64,000 nucleotides of DNA from Streptomyces ferrugineus. GTDB lineage: Bacteria > Actinomycetota > Actinomycetes > Streptomycetales > Streptomycetaceae. Positions 8,803 through 16,813 of this stretch are shown in pieces; position 1 is the stretch's first letter, and each line of letters begins with the position of its first letter. The position numbers and the translations under genes are program-made. Under the pieces are notes generated by a model. That model did not search any database and had not been told where the DNA came from. It saw only the letters and a program-made list of their open reading frames with translations. The stretch is taken from positions 1,302,001 to 1,366,000 of the forward strand of contig NZ_CP063373.1 in NCBI RefSeq assembly GCF_015160855.1, in the 5' to 3' direction.

Positions 8803-9450
8803 ATGACTAAGAAGACGCGGATCCGTATCGCGCGCCTCGCGGCCGGTGCCGTGATCGCGGCCGGTGCCTCGCTGACCGCTGCGGGTGCCGCTTCTGCCGC
8901 GGACGGGGACCAGGGCGGGGGCGAAGGCTGCGTCCTCGGCATCCTGGGCGACTGCTCGGACCCGACCGTCCCGCCGTCCGAGGACCCGGAGCCGCCCAAC
9001 CCGATCCCGACGGACGGCATCCCGACCGAGGACCCGATTCCGACTGAGGACCCGATCCCGACCGAGGACCCGATCCCGACCGAGGACCCGAACCCCACCG
9101 AGGACCCGACCACCGACCCGACCGACCCGGGCAACGGGAACGGCAATGGGAACGGCAACGGCAACGGCAACGGCAACAACGGCGGCGGCAACAACGCCGA
9201 CCCCGACGGTGGCACCTCCACCCAGGAGCAGGGCTCCAGCGGCCTGGCCGACACCAGCACCGACAGCGTCGGCACCGGCACGGGTACCGGCGCCAACTCC
9301 GCCGCCCAGGGCGGTGGCGACGAGCTCGCCGAGACGGGTGCCGCTGAGACCACGTTCCTGCTGGTCGGCGCCGCCACGATGATCGCCGGCGGTATCGGCT
9401 TCCGCATCCTGCCGCGCCTCGTGGGCGGCCGCGGCGGTGCGGCTGCCTGA
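8803..9450 (+). CDS. LAETG sortase-anchored, PTEDP-repeat surface protein
   Basis: A 215-residue secreted protein. A signal peptide covers residues 1-33 (TKKTRIRIARLAAGA, cleavage after AAGAASA). A short Cys-containing part follows (GCVLGILGDC), then PIPTEDP hexad repeats, a Gly-Asn run and a Ser/Thr/Gly spacer. At the C-terminus is the sorting signal LAETG (175-179), a hydrophobic helix (about 184-203) and a positively charged tail (RILPRLVGGRGG). LAXTG is the motif used by class E sortases of Streptomyces, so the protein should be cut after Thr178 and linked to the cell wall. The Pro/Thr/Glu/Asp stalk looks like a spacer with almost no folded head, so it may present the two cysteines near the N-terminus or simply coat the wall. 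RBS-like GGGGGTAG lies before ATG 8803. No sortase gene is in the window. Confidence 0.85.
   Translation: MTKKTRIRIARLAAGAVIAAGASLTAAGAASAADGDQGGGEGCVLGILGDCSDPTVPPSEDPEPPNPIPTDGIPTEDPIPTEDPIPTEDPIPTEDPNPTEDPTTDPTDPGNGNGNGNGNGNGNGNNGGGNNADPDGGTSTQEQGSSGLADTSTDSVGTGTGTGANSAAQGGGDELAETGAAETTFLLVGAATMIAGGIGFRILPRLVGGRGGAAA
9002..9112. repeat. 18-nt coding repeats (PIPTED) in the surface protein
   Basis: Units close to ATCCCGACCGAGGACCCG recur five to six times and encode PIPTED/PNPTED. Third-position changes (GATTCCGACTGAG) show some divergence between copies. They form the stalk of the LAETG protein; copy number may vary between strains. Confidence 0.8.
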
Positions 9451-9493
9451 CGGTAGTCGGTCGTCCACGCCGTGTGACCGACGTCGTACGGCC

Positions 9494-9528
9494 GAGGGGC
9501 CCGGAGCGTGCTTAGCTCCGGGCCCCTC
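9494..9528. terminator. Bidirectional hairpin terminator
   Basis: A perfect 14-bp stem, GAGGGGCCCGGAGC (9494-9507) with its complement at 9515-9528, and a 7-nt loop. It lies between the LAETG gene and the convergent zinc-ribbon gene, so it can end both transcripts. Confidence 0.85.
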
Positions 9529-9566
9529 GTCATGTCCGCGTACGGCCGGTGCGGTGCCCTATACGG

Positions 9567-9758
9567 TCATACGGTCTGGTGCGCCAGCAGCGCCACTGCC
9601 GCGATCAGCACCGCCAGCAGGGCGATCAGCGTCATCGGGTTCAGACCCGCGAACGGGTTCTCCTGCTGCAGCCGCTCACGGTTCGCCCGGCACACGGGGC
9701 AGCGGCCCTCACTCACGGGCGCGGCACAGTTCGCGCACACCAGCCGGTCGTACGTCAT
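9567..9758 (-). CDS. Small zinc-ribbon membrane protein, 63 residues
   Basis: Starts at ATG 9758 after GGAGGGCGAGCGC. Four cysteines in two CxxC knuckles (CANC and CPVC, near residues 8-22) form a zinc ribbon. A charged stretch (RANRERLQQENPF) and one C-terminal membrane helix (about 42-60, LIALLAVLIAAVALLA) follow. The ribbon should face the cytoplasm. It is encoded between the surface-protein gene and ftsE, on the opposite strand to both. The frame upstream is open to 9920, but only this start has a ribosome site. Function is unknown; the same small gene is, to my memory, conserved beside ftsE in Streptomyces. Confidence 0.75.
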   Translation of the reverse strand: MTYDRLVCANCAAPVSEGRCPVCRANRERLQQENPFAGLNPMTLIALLAVLIAAVALLAHQTV

Positions 9759-9993
9759 GCGCTCGCCCTCCTCAGCCGCCGGTTCCTGGTAATCAACGCT
9801 CGCAGGGCTGCAAACGTTCCCCACTCCACTGTGCCAGCTTCCTGAGGAAAGGGCGCGGGCGCTCTGGGAAAGGGGGCATCCGACCCGGCACAAAAACGCA
9901 CAAGCTCTACGCAACCCCATCCGGCGACTGCGCCCCCACCCCCGGTTCGCGTATGGTCACGCTCATCTACCCCCGGCTACCCGTGGTGCATCC

Positions 9994-10683
9994 GTGATCC
10001 GATTCGACAACGTCTCCAAGGTCTACCCCAAGCAGACCCGCCCCGCACTCAGGGATGTGTCCCTGGAAGTGGAGAAGGGCGAGTTCGTGTTCCTCGTGGG
10101 GTCCTCCGGCTCCGGAAAGTCCACCTTCCTGCGGCTCATCCTCCGCGAGGAGCGGTGCAGCCACGGCCAGGTGCACGTCCTGGGCAAGGACCTCGCGCGC
10201 CTCTCCAACTGGAAGGTGCCGCAGATGCGCCGCCAGCTGGGGACCGTGTTCCAGGACTTCCGGCTGCTGCCGAACAAGACGGTCGCCGAGAACGTGGCCT
10301 TCGCGCAGGAGGTCATCGGCAAGTCGCGCGGCGAGATCCGCAAGTCCGTGCCGCAGGTGCTCGACCTCGTCGGACTGGGCGGCAAGGACGACCGGATGCC
10401 CGGCGAGCTGTCGGGCGGTGAGCAGCAGCGCGTGGCCATCGCGCGCGCGTTCGTCAACCGGCCCAAGCTGCTCATCGCGGACGAGCCCACCGGCAACCTC
10501 GACCCGCAGACCTCCGTCGGCATCATGAAGCTGCTCGACCGGATCAACCGCACCGGGACGACGGTCGTGATGGCCACGCACGATCAGAACATCGTGGACC
10601 AGATGCGCAAGCGCGTCATCGAGCTGGAGAAGGGCCGCCTCGTCCGCGACCAGGCACGCGGCGTCTACGGCTACCAGCACTGA
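9994..10683 (+). CDS. ftsE: Cell division ATP-binding protein FtsE
   Basis: A 229-residue ABC ATPase starting at GTG 9994. It has Walker [10 protein letters not shown] (36-44), signature LSGGEQQ (139-145), Walker B LLIADEP (159-165) and a switch His in MATHDQ. It pairs with FtsX in the membrane. The FtsEX complex does not transport a solute but couples ATP hydrolysis to activation of peptidoglycan hydrolases outside the cell. ftsX follows after 34 bp and an S41 protease comes next, a typical actinobacterial order. Streptomyces grows without needing classical division for viability, so the role here is more likely in sporulation septation or wall remodelling (inference). Confidence 0.96.
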   Translation: MIRFDNVSKVYPKQTRPALRDVSLEVEKGEFVFLVGSSGSGKSTFLRLILREERCSHGQVHVLGKDLARLSNWKVPQMRRQLGTVFQDFRLLPNKTVAENVAFAQEVIGKSRGEIRKSVPQVLDLVGLGGKDDRMPGELSGGEQQRVAIARAFVNRPKLLIADEPTGNLDPQTSVGIMKLLDRINRTGTTVVMATHDQNIVDQMRKRVIELEKGRLVRDQARGVYGYQH

Positions 10684-10717
10684 CCCGGACCCACTTCAAA
10701 GGCCTGAAAGAGACGCC

Positions 10718-11650
10718 ATGCGCGCCCAGTTCGTACTGTCCGAGATCGGTGTCGGTCTCCGCCGCAACCTGACGATGACGTTCGCCGTCATCGTCTCCGT
10801 CGCCCTGTCGCTCGCCCTGTTCGGCGGGTCGCTCCTGATGAGCGACCAGGTCAACACGATGAAGGGCTATTGGTACGACAAGGTCAACGTCTCCATCTTC
10901 CTCTGCAACAAGAGCGACGCCGAGTCCGACCCCAACTGCGCCAAGGGCGCGGTGACCGAGGACCAGAAGAAGCAGATCCTCGCCGACCTGGACAAGATGT
11001 CGGAGGGCGACAAGCCGGTCGTCGAGAAGGTGACGTACGAATCACAGGACCAGGCGTACAAGCACTACAAGGAGCAGTTCGGCGACTCCCCGCTGGCCGC
11101 CTCGCTGACGCCGGACCAGATGCAGGAGTCGTACCGGATCAAGCTGAAGAACCCGGAGAAGTACCAGGTCGTCGCGACCGCCTTCGACGGGCGGGACGGC
11201 GTGCAGTCCGTGCAGGACCAGAAGGGCATCCTGGACAACCTCTTCGGGCTGCTGAACGGCATGAACTGGGCCGCGCGGGCGGTGATGGCGCTGATGCTCG
11301 TCGTCGCGCTGATGCTCATCGTCAACACGGTGCGGGTCTCGGCCTTCAGCCGGCGCCGTGAGACCGGCATCATGCGGCTGGTCGGCGCCTCCGGCTTCTA
11401 CATCCAGGCGCCGTTCATCATGGAGGCCGCGGTCGCCGGGCTCATCGGCGGCACGGTCGCCTGTGGCTTCCTGGTGGTCGCGCGGTACTTCATCATCGAC
11501 CACGGCCTGGCCCTGTCGCAGAAGCTGAACCTGATCAACTTCATCGGCTGGGACGCGGTGTTGACGAAGCTGCCGCTCATCCTCGCGACGAGCCTGCTGA
11601 TGCCCGCGTTGGCGGCGTTCTTCGCGCTGCGCAAGTACCTGAAGGTGTGA
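10718..11650 (+). CDS. ftsX: Cell division protein FtsX
   Basis: A 310-residue permease-like protein with a short cytoplasmic start, helix 1 (about 18-42), a large outer domain (about 45-180, rich in Lys/Asp, with two Cys at CNKSDAESDPNC that may form a disulfide), then three helices (about 187-207, 230-256 and 285-304). This 1+3 arrangement is that of FtsX. The outer domain is the part that contacts hydrolase activators. ATG 10718 follows AAAGAGA, 34 bp after ftsE, so the two are cotranscribed. A hairpin ends the unit at 11662-11693. Confidence 0.95.
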   Translation: MRAQFVLSEIGVGLRRNLTMTFAVIVSVALSLALFGGSLLMSDQVNTMKGYWYDKVNVSIFLCNKSDAESDPNCAKGAVTEDQKKQILADLDKMSEGDKPVVEKVTYESQDQAYKHYKEQFGDSPLAASLTPDQMQESYRIKLKNPEKYQVVATAFDGRDGVQSVQDQKGILDNLFGLLNGMNWAARAVMALMLVVALMLIVNTVRVSAFSRRRETGIMRLVGASGFYIQAPFIMEAAVAGLIGGTVACGFLVVARYFIIDHGLALSQKLNLINFIGWDAVLTKLPLILATSLLMPALAAFFALRKYLKV

Positions 11651-11661
11651 CCAACGCCAAG

Positions 11662-11693
11662 GGGGCCGTACGGGCAAGGCGCCGTACGGCCCC
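11662..11693 (+). terminator. Hairpin terminator after ftsX
   Basis: A perfect 12-bp stem, GGGGCCGTACGG (11662-11673) with its complement at 11682-11693, followed by CTTCGCGTTGT. It separates ftsEX from the protease gene, which appears to have its own start of transcription at 11719. Confidence 0.75.
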
Positions 11694-11705
11694 TTCGCGT
11701 TGTCC

Positions 11706-11719
11706 TAGACTCACCGCCA
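11706..11719 (+). promoter_or_regulatory. Probable -10 element giving a leaderless protease mRNA
   Basis: TAGACT at 11706-11711 is a good actinobacterial -10 hexamer, and the ATG begins 7 nt after it, where transcription should start. There is no ribosome site before the ATG, which fits a leaderless message. A -35 is not clear. Confidence 0.55.
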
Positions 11720-12885
11720 TGTCAGGTCGTGACCTGTTCTGTCAGCCCCGCCGCTTCGGCCGCGGGGCGGCCCTGACATTGGTCTTCGCGAGCGTGCTCG
11801 TCGCCGGTGCCGCGACCGGCTCGCTGCCCGGACCCGACCGGAAGACCCCGGCCGACACGGCCCGTTCGGTCACCGCCGCCGGCCACCATGAGGACGTCGC
11901 CGACGCGGCCGCCGAGGCCATGGCCACCGGCCAGTCCCCCGTGGAGGCCGCCGAACGCGCGGTCAGCCGCAGCGGCGACCGCTGGGGCGCCGTCTACTCC
12001 GAGGGCGAGTACGAGGAGTTCGAGAAGGCCCTGGACGGCGCGTACACCGGCGTCGGGCTGTGGGCGCGGCGCCAGCGGGACGGCCAGGTCGAGGTGACGA
12101 AGGTGCGGGCCGGGTCGCCCGCGGCCGACGCCGGGATCCGGGTGGGCGACCGGCTGCGCAGCGTCGACGGCGCCGAGGTCGTCGGGCGCCCCGTCACCGA
12201 GGTCGTCTCCTTACTGAGGGGCGACGCGCTGGACACGCCCGCCGGAACGCCGGTGAAGCTGGGGCTGGAGCGGGGCACGCGCGCGTTCGATCTCACGCTG
12301 CGCCGCGCCCGGCTGTCCATCGACCCGGTCACTGTTCGAGAACTCGCCGACGGCATCACCGTCATCCGGATCGCCTCCTTCACCAAGGGCGCCGGCGACG
12401 CGGTCCGCGACGCCGTGCGCCGGGCCCCGGCCGCCGGCGGCATCGTCCTGGACCTGCGGGGCAACGCCGGCGGCCTGGTCACCGAGGCCGTCACCGCCGC
12501 CTCCGCCTTCCTCGACGGCGGCCTCGTCGCCACCTACGACGTCGACGGCGACCAGCGCGCCCTGCACGCCGAGACCGGCGGCGACACCGGAAGGCCCCTG
12601 GTCGCGGTCGTGGACGGCGGCACCATGAGCGCCGCCGAGCTGCTCACCGGCGCCCTCCAGGACCGCGGTCGCGCGGTCGTCGTGGGCACCCGCACCTTCG
12701 GCAAGGGCTCGGTCCAGATGCCCAGCCGACTGCCCGACGGCTCCGTCGCCGAGCTGACCGTCGGCCACTACCGCACCCCCTCCGGACGGGCCGTCGACGG
12801 GCGGGGCATCACACCCGACCTCGACGCCGACCGGGGCGTACTGGAGCGGGCCGAGACGGTGCTCAGCGGGCTCGGAGAGTCGTAG
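11719..12885 (+). CDS. Carboxy-terminal processing (S41) protease with PDZ domain
   Basis: A 388-residue CtpA/Tsp-type serine protease. An N-terminal signal or anchor helix lies at about 14-36 ([19 protein letters not shown]). A PDZ domain follows (about 112-190, VGLWARRQ ... [14 protein letters not shown]), then the S41 core with catalytic Ser304 in GGTMSAAE and Lys329 in TFGKGSVQ. It acts outside the membrane, trimming or degrading proteins from their C-terminal ends. The ATG at 11719 lacks a ribosome site but sits 7 nt after a TAGACT hexamer, so the message is probably leaderless. Next to ftsEX it may control a wall hydrolase or its activator, as Prc-type proteases do in other bacteria; that is inference. 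smpB starts 56 bp later. Confidence 0.9.
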   Translation: MSGRDLFCQPRRFGRGAALTLVFASVLVAGAATGSLPGPDRKTPADTARSVTAAGHHEDVADAAAEAMATGQSPVEAAERAVSRSGDRWGAVYSEGEYEEFEKALDGAYTGVGLWARRQRDGQVEVTKVRAGSPAADAGIRVGDRLRSVDGAEVVGRPVTEVVSLLRGDALDTPAGTPVKLGLERGTRAFDLTLRRARLSIDPVTVRELADGITVIRIASFTKGAGDAVRDAVRRAPAAGGIVLDLRGNAGGLVTEAVTAASAFLDGGLVATYDVDGDQRALHAETGGDTGRPLVAVVDGGTMSAAELLTGALQDRGRAVVVGTRTFGKGSVQMPSRLPDGSVAELTVGHYRTPSGRAVDGRGITPDLDADRGVLERAETVLSGLGES

Positions 12886-12941
12886 ACCGAGTAAATCGGC
12901 TTCCCGTGGACCCCGTCCGTAGTGCGAAAATGGACGGCACT

Positions 12942-13493
12942 ATGAGCAAGGGAATGTACGTACCGAAGGAGTCCCAGCCCAAGCAGGGCGGGTCGGCCGC
13001 GAAGGCCAGGGACGGCGAGAAGGGCGGCAAGCGCAAGATCGTCGCCCAGAACAAGAAGGCCCGGCACGACTACGCGATCATCGACACCTATGAGGCCGGC
13101 CTGGTCCTCATGGGCACCGAGGTCAAGTCGCTGCGCGAGGGACGGACGTCGCTGGCCGACGGCTTCGTCCAGATCGACGGGGGCGAGGCGTGGCTGCACA
13201 ACGCCCACATCCCCGAGTATCACCAGGGCAGCTGGACCAACCACTCCGCGCGCCGCAAGCGCAAGCTCCTCCTGCACCGCGAGGAGATCGACAAGCTCCA
13301 GGCCAAGTCCCAGGAGACGGGGCACACGATCGTGCCGCTCGCCCTGTACTTCAAGGACGGTCGCGCGAAGGCGGAGATCGCGCTGGCGCGCGGCAAGAAG
13401 GAGTACGACAAGCGCCAGACCCTGCGGGAGAAGCAGGACCGGCGGGAGTCGGACCGGGCCATCGCGGCGGCACGCAGGCGCCAGCGCGGCTAG
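12942..13493 (+). CDS. smpB: SsrA-binding protein SmpB
   Basis: An 183-residue tmRNA-binding protein. The family core begins at [20 protein letters not shown] and runs through [21 protein letters not shown] and LYFKDGRAK to a basic tail ([17 protein letters not shown]) that enters the decoding centre. It binds tmRNA and delivers it to stalled ribosomes. Three ATGs compete: 12930, 12942 and 12954. I chose 12942 ([10 protein letters not shown]) because it has GGACGG at a sensible distance; the third has AAGGGA directly against it. Compared with E. coli SmpB (160 residues) it has a longer N-terminus. The ssrA gene starts 89 bp downstream. Confidence 0.95.
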   Translation: MSKGMYVPKESQPKQGGSAAKARDGEKGGKRKIVAQNKKARHDYAIIDTYEAGLVLMGTEVKSLREGRTSLADGFVQIDGGEAWLHNAHIPEYHQGSWTNHSARRKRKLLLHREEIDKLQAKSQETGHTIVPLALYFKDGRAKAEIALARGKKEYDKRQTLREKQDRRESDRAIAAARRRQRG

Positions 13494-13582
13494 GCGGGAA
13501 TACGGTGGCATCGGCTCGCGTTGGTCACGTACGATGGCACCAACACCGGTTGAACCCGGTGTGAGCATTGAAAACAGGACAT

Positions 13583-13948
13583 GGGGATGATCGGTTTCGA
13601 CAGCGGCTGTCGAAGCAGGGGAAGCGTGTCGAGGAAGCGGCAATGATCTCGTAAACCATATGTCGCAAAAAATAATCGCCAACACCAAGCGCGATTCCTT
13701 CGCCCTCGCTGCCTAAGTAGCGACTTGCGAAGTGTCAGCCCGGGGCTGTTCCCGACCCGGATCCTGGCATCAGCTAGGGAACTAAACCTTGATCCCGGTC
13801 ACGGGGTGAAGAGGGAAACCAAACAGTGACTGGGCCCGTCGGCGACTTGTTCGCGTGATCGCCGGGGCCGAGAAAATCACAGCGGACTGCACACGGAGAA
13901 GCCCTGATTCCGCACCGTTGGACGCGGGTTCGATTCCCGCCATCTCCA
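13583..13948 (+). ncRNA. ssrA: Transfer-messenger RNA (tmRNA)
   Basis: The 5' end GGGGATGATCGGTTTCGACA and the 3' end GGTTCGATTCCCGCCATCTC are the classic tmRNA ends. The 5' GGGGATG pairs with CATCTCC to form the 7-bp acceptor stem, and GGTTCGATTCC is the T arm. The discriminator is A13948; the genome continues CT, so CCA is added later. The tag reading frame is 13678-13713 with TAA at 13714-13716 and encodes ANTKRDSFALAA, the Streptomyces proteolysis tag (the tRNA part adds a further Ala). Together with SmpB it rescues stalled ribosomes and marks the nascent chain for degradation. Internal pseudoknots are expected but I did not fold them. Confidence 0.97.
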
Positions 13949-13967
13949 CTCATTACCCCATGTGGGC

Positions 13968-13999
13968 AAGGCCTCGTCACCTTCGGGTGCCGGGGCCTT
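13968..13999 (+). terminator. Intrinsic terminator after ssrA
   Basis: Stem AAGGCC plus a second 8-bp part with one mismatch and one wobble (13968-13981 with 13986-13999), TTCG loop, ending CCTTTG. It lies 20 nt after the tmRNA 3' end. Confidence 0.85.
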
Positions 14000-14084
14000 T
14001 GTCATGCCGATCTGTGACACTGCTGTGACCGGAGGTGTGGGTTCCGTCACAGCCCGCATGATCGGCCCTTGATGAGGTGGGCCC

Positions 14085-15095
14085 ATGCCTACCGCCCCCC
14101 GCACCGCCCTCACCGTCGTCGCCTGCGCCATGCTGCTGGCCGCGTGCGGTACCCAGAGCGCCTCTCCGGGCGGTGACGACAGGGGCCGGGTCCGGGCCGA
14201 GAAGCTGTGCCCCTCGGACTTCTCGCAGTACGGCGGTGCCCCGTCCGCCGAACCCACCGCGGGCCCCTCCGGCACGCCGAGTCCGGTGCCCGTGCCCTCC
14301 GGCGACGACGGGGTCGACGACGGTGTGAAGATCACCGCGCTGTACGCCTGGGGGCCGGAGAGTGGCTGCGCGGGGGCCGACTACACCGCCGAGTTCGAGG
14401 TCACCAACCAGCAGACCCAGGCCGCCACTTACACGGTGACCCTCGCCTTCCGCTCGGCGTCCGCGGGCCCGGCCGTCAACAGGGAGCGGGTCGTCGAGTC
14501 CGTCGCTCCGGGGCGGACCGTCAAGAGCACGGTCGTCATGAAGGAGACGACCGTGCAGACCTCCCAGGTGTCGGGTGTGGAGGTGGTCGAGGTGCGCAGC
14601 GTTCCCACCGCCGAGGCCTCGTCCGCCTCGGGGCCCTGCCCCGAGTCCGGGGTGCATCTGTACGCCGACAAGGGGGACGCCGCCATGGGGCTGCGCGCCG
14701 TCGGCCTGCACCTGATCAACTGCGGCACCGGGACCTACCGGCTCAACGGCTACCCGAAGCTGGAACTCCAGGACGAGGACCACGACACCGTGGCCGGCGT
14801 ACGGATCCTCCAGGGGACCGATCGGATCAGCACCGGCGTCGCGGGGAGCGCCGGCCCGCGCCCGGTGGTCCTGCGTCCGGGAGAGGCCGCGAGGACCACG
14901 CTGGCGTGGCGCAACACCACCCAGGCCGGCGACCCGGTCAACGCGCCGTACGTCCGCGTGTGGGCGAAGCCGGACGCCGACCCCGTCATGGTGGTGCCGG
15001 AACTCGACCTCGGTACGACGGGGAAGCTCGGCGTCGGCCCGTGGCAGAAGGACGAGACCTACCAGGCCCCCGCCACCGGCGCCCCGCAGCAGTGA
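14085..15095 (+). CDS. DUF4232 lipoprotein
   Basis: A 336-residue secreted lipoprotein. The signal peptide MPTAPRTALTVVACAMLLAAC carries lipobox LAAC (Cys21). A Pro/Ser/Gly linker follows, then a first beta-rich part (about 80-170, ITALYAWGPESGC ... EVTNQQTQ, like a domain for intracellular-to-surface beta sandwiches), and a DUF4232 domain (about 185-330, starting CPESGVHLYADKGDAAMGLR, with RAVGLHLINCGTGTYRLNGYP). DUF4232 proteins are actinobacterial surface proteins of unknown function. ATG 14085 follows GAGGTGGG. The stop overlaps the start of the next gene by 4 nt (GTGA), so the two are translationally coupled and probably form one surface unit. Confidence 0.85.
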   Translation: MPTAPRTALTVVACAMLLAACGTQSASPGGDDRGRVRAEKLCPSDFSQYGGAPSAEPTAGPSGTPSPVPVPSGDDGVDDGVKITALYAWGPESGCAGADYTAEFEVTNQQTQAATYTVTLAFRSASAGPAVNRERVVESVAPGRTVKSTVVMKETTVQTSQVSGVEVVEVRSVPTAEASSASGPCPESGVHLYADKGDAAMGLRAVGLHLINCGTGTYRLNGYPKLELQDEDHDTVAGVRILQGTDRISTGVAGSAGPRPVVLRPGEAARTTLAWRNTTQAGDPVNAPYVRVWAKPDADPVMVVPELDLGTTGKLGVGPWQKDETYQAPATGAPQQ

Positions 15096-15679
15096 CCGGG
15101 CTCCTCGTCGTCCTCGCCTGCGCCGGCGCGCTGTATCTGCTCGCCCATCCGCGCGTCGCGCCCGGCATCAAGGTCGTCACCCTCACCGCGCCCCCGGTGG
15201 CCGGGGTGATCTGGCTCCTGAGCGAGGTGCTCGACGAGCCGTTCGCCGCCGCTGTCGTCGCCGCGGTGTTCGCGGTCGTGCTGGTCGCGCTGAACGGGCT
15301 CCTCGGCCATCCCCGCCTGCCGCTGTGGACGAAGCTGACCGTGTTCGCCACGGTCCCGGTGGCGGCCCTGGCCTGGCTGATGGTCGTCACGGCGGACGAC
15401 ACCGCCAAGGACCCCGGCGAGGACCCGTGCTCCATGTACTACGGCGGAGTCGGCGTCTCCCAGGCGTTTCCCCCACAGGCGTACTGCCTCTACGACAGCG
15501 GCGACAGGCACCACCTCGCCACGGACGCCCAGTTCGTGTTCTGGGCCTGCTTCGCCACCAGCGTGCTGCTGCTCTCGTTCGGCCTGTGGCAGGTCGTACG
15601 GGACCCGAAGACGTTCGTACGGCAGTTCCGTCCGGAGAGGCGGGAGAGTCCGGAGAGGCCGCCCCCGCGCCGAATCTGA
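15092..15679 (+). CDS. Small integral membrane protein coupled to the DUF4232 lipoprotein
   Basis: A 195-residue protein starting at GTG 15092 inside the stop of the lipoprotein gene. Four hydrophobic segments are visible: about 2-19 (GLLVVLACAGALYLLAH), 24-42, 49-68 and 77-96, then an outer or inner loop with two cysteines (CSMYYGG ... AYCLYDSG), a last helix (about 150-171, FVFWACFATSVLLLSFGLW) and a basic Arg-rich tail (RRESPERPPPRR). I do not recognise a family. The 4-nt overlap suggests that it works with the lipoprotein. Confidence 0.75.
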   Translation: MTGLLVVLACAGALYLLAHPRVAPGIKVVTLTAPPVAGVIWLLSEVLDEPFAAAVVAAVFAVVLVALNGLLGHPRLPLWTKLTVFATVPVAALAWLMVVTADDTAKDPGEDPCSMYYGGVGVSQAFPPQAYCLYDSGDRHHLATDAQFVFWACFATSVLLLSFGLWQVVRDPKTFVRQFRPERRESPERPPPRRI

Positions 15680-15756
15680 ACCACCATGACGGACACGGAC
15701 GTTGTGTAGTCCCACCCCATATCGACGGACCGTTCACGCTTCTACGGTCCCTCCGC

Positions 15757-16740
15757 ATGACACCGACCAGAGCCGCAAGCCGACGCATCCCCGTCCTGGC
15801 GACCCTCCTCGTCGCCCTCATCGCCGTCTTCCTCACCCCGGGCCGTGCCACCGCCGCCTCGCTCCAGGAGGTCACCGGCTTCGGCACCAACCCCGGTGCC
15901 CTGCGCATGTTCCGCTACGTCCCCGACGGACTGCCGGCCGGCCGCCCCGTGGTCGTCGCCCTGCACGGCTGCACGCAGAACGCCTCCGGCTACGGCACCG
16001 GCAGCGGCTGGCTCCAGCTCGCCGACCGCTGGGGCTTCTCGGTCGTGCTCCCGCAGCAGCAGACCGCCAACAACGCCTCGTCCTGCTTCAACTGGTTCCG
16101 GAGCGGGGACATCGCACGCGGCCAGGGCGAGGCCGCGTCCGTCGCCCAGATGGTGGACCGGCAGCTCGCGGACGTCTCCGGTGCCTCCTCGCGGGTGTAT
16201 GTCACCGGGCTGTCCGCCGGGGGCGGCATGACGGCCGTGATGATGGCGGCGTACCCGGAGAAGTTCGCCTCCGGCGGGATCGTGGCCGGGCTGCCGTACG
16301 AGTGCGCGCAGGCCGCCGGGTCGCCGTATGTGTGCATGTACGTCGGGGCCACCCAGACCCCGAAGCAGTGGGGCGACCGTGTGCGCGCCGCCCGGCCCGG
16401 CCACACCGGCCCCTGGCCCACCCTCGTCGCCTTCCAGGGCACCGCCGACTACACCGTGAAGCCCGTCAACATGACCGACCTGATGCGCCAGTGGACCGAT
16501 GTGCACGGCGCGGACCAGACGGCCGACGTGAGCGACAGCGTCGCCGGTTACCCGCACCAGGTCTTCCGGGACGCGGGCGGACGCGCGGTGGTGGAGACGT
16601 ACAGCGTCACCGGCATGGGACACGGACAGCCCGTCGACCCGGGCAGCGGGAGCGAGCAGTGCGGGAGCGCCGGGGCGTACGTCCTCGATGTGAACCTGTG
16701 CGCCGCGTACCGGATGGGGCGGGCCTGGGGGCTGGGCTGA
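15757..16740 (+). CDS. Secreted PHB-depolymerase-type esterase
   Basis: A 327-residue alpha/beta hydrolase of the Esterase_PHB family. A signal peptide covers about 1-34 (ending PGRATAAS). The core shows VVVALHGCTQNASGY (oxyanion strand), the nucleophile elbow GLSAGGGM with the catalytic Ser near residue 155, VAFQGTADYTVKP around the catalytic Asp, and a GMGH motif with the catalytic His near residue 288. Members cleave short-chain polyesters or acetyl and feruloyl esters of plant polysaccharides; the subtype cannot be set from sequence. The ATG at 15757 has only a weak ribosome site. Confidence 0.85.
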   Translation: MTPTRAASRRIPVLATLLVALIAVFLTPGRATAASLQEVTGFGTNPGALRMFRYVPDGLPAGRPVVVALHGCTQNASGYGTGSGWLQLADRWGFSVVLPQQQTANNASSCFNWFRSGDIARGQGEAASVAQMVDRQLADVSGASSRVYVTGLSAGGGMTAVMMAAYPEKFASGGIVAGLPYECAQAAGSPYVCMYVGATQTPKQWGDRVRAARPGHTGPWPTLVAFQGTADYTVKPVNMTDLMRQWTDVHGADQTADVSDSVAGYPHQVFRDAGGRAVVETYSVTGMGHGQPVDPGSGSEQCGSAGAYVLDVNLCAAYRMGRAWGLG

Positions 16741-16813
16741 GGCACCGTCCCGGCCCTGGGCGACGCCGAGGCGCTCTGTCGCCGACGGACGTCGTCCGGG
16801 ATGCTGCTGAAGC

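Noticed and set aside
9130..9180. CRISPR-like short repeat (GGCAACGGGAAC units)
   Set aside because: It is an in-frame Gly-Asn coding run without spacers.
13583..13950. Integration site of a mobile element at the tmRNA 3' end
   Set aside because: tmRNA ends are common attachment sites, but I see no integrase gene and did not notice a second copy of the 3' end in the window. The block after it looks like ordinary chromosomal genes.
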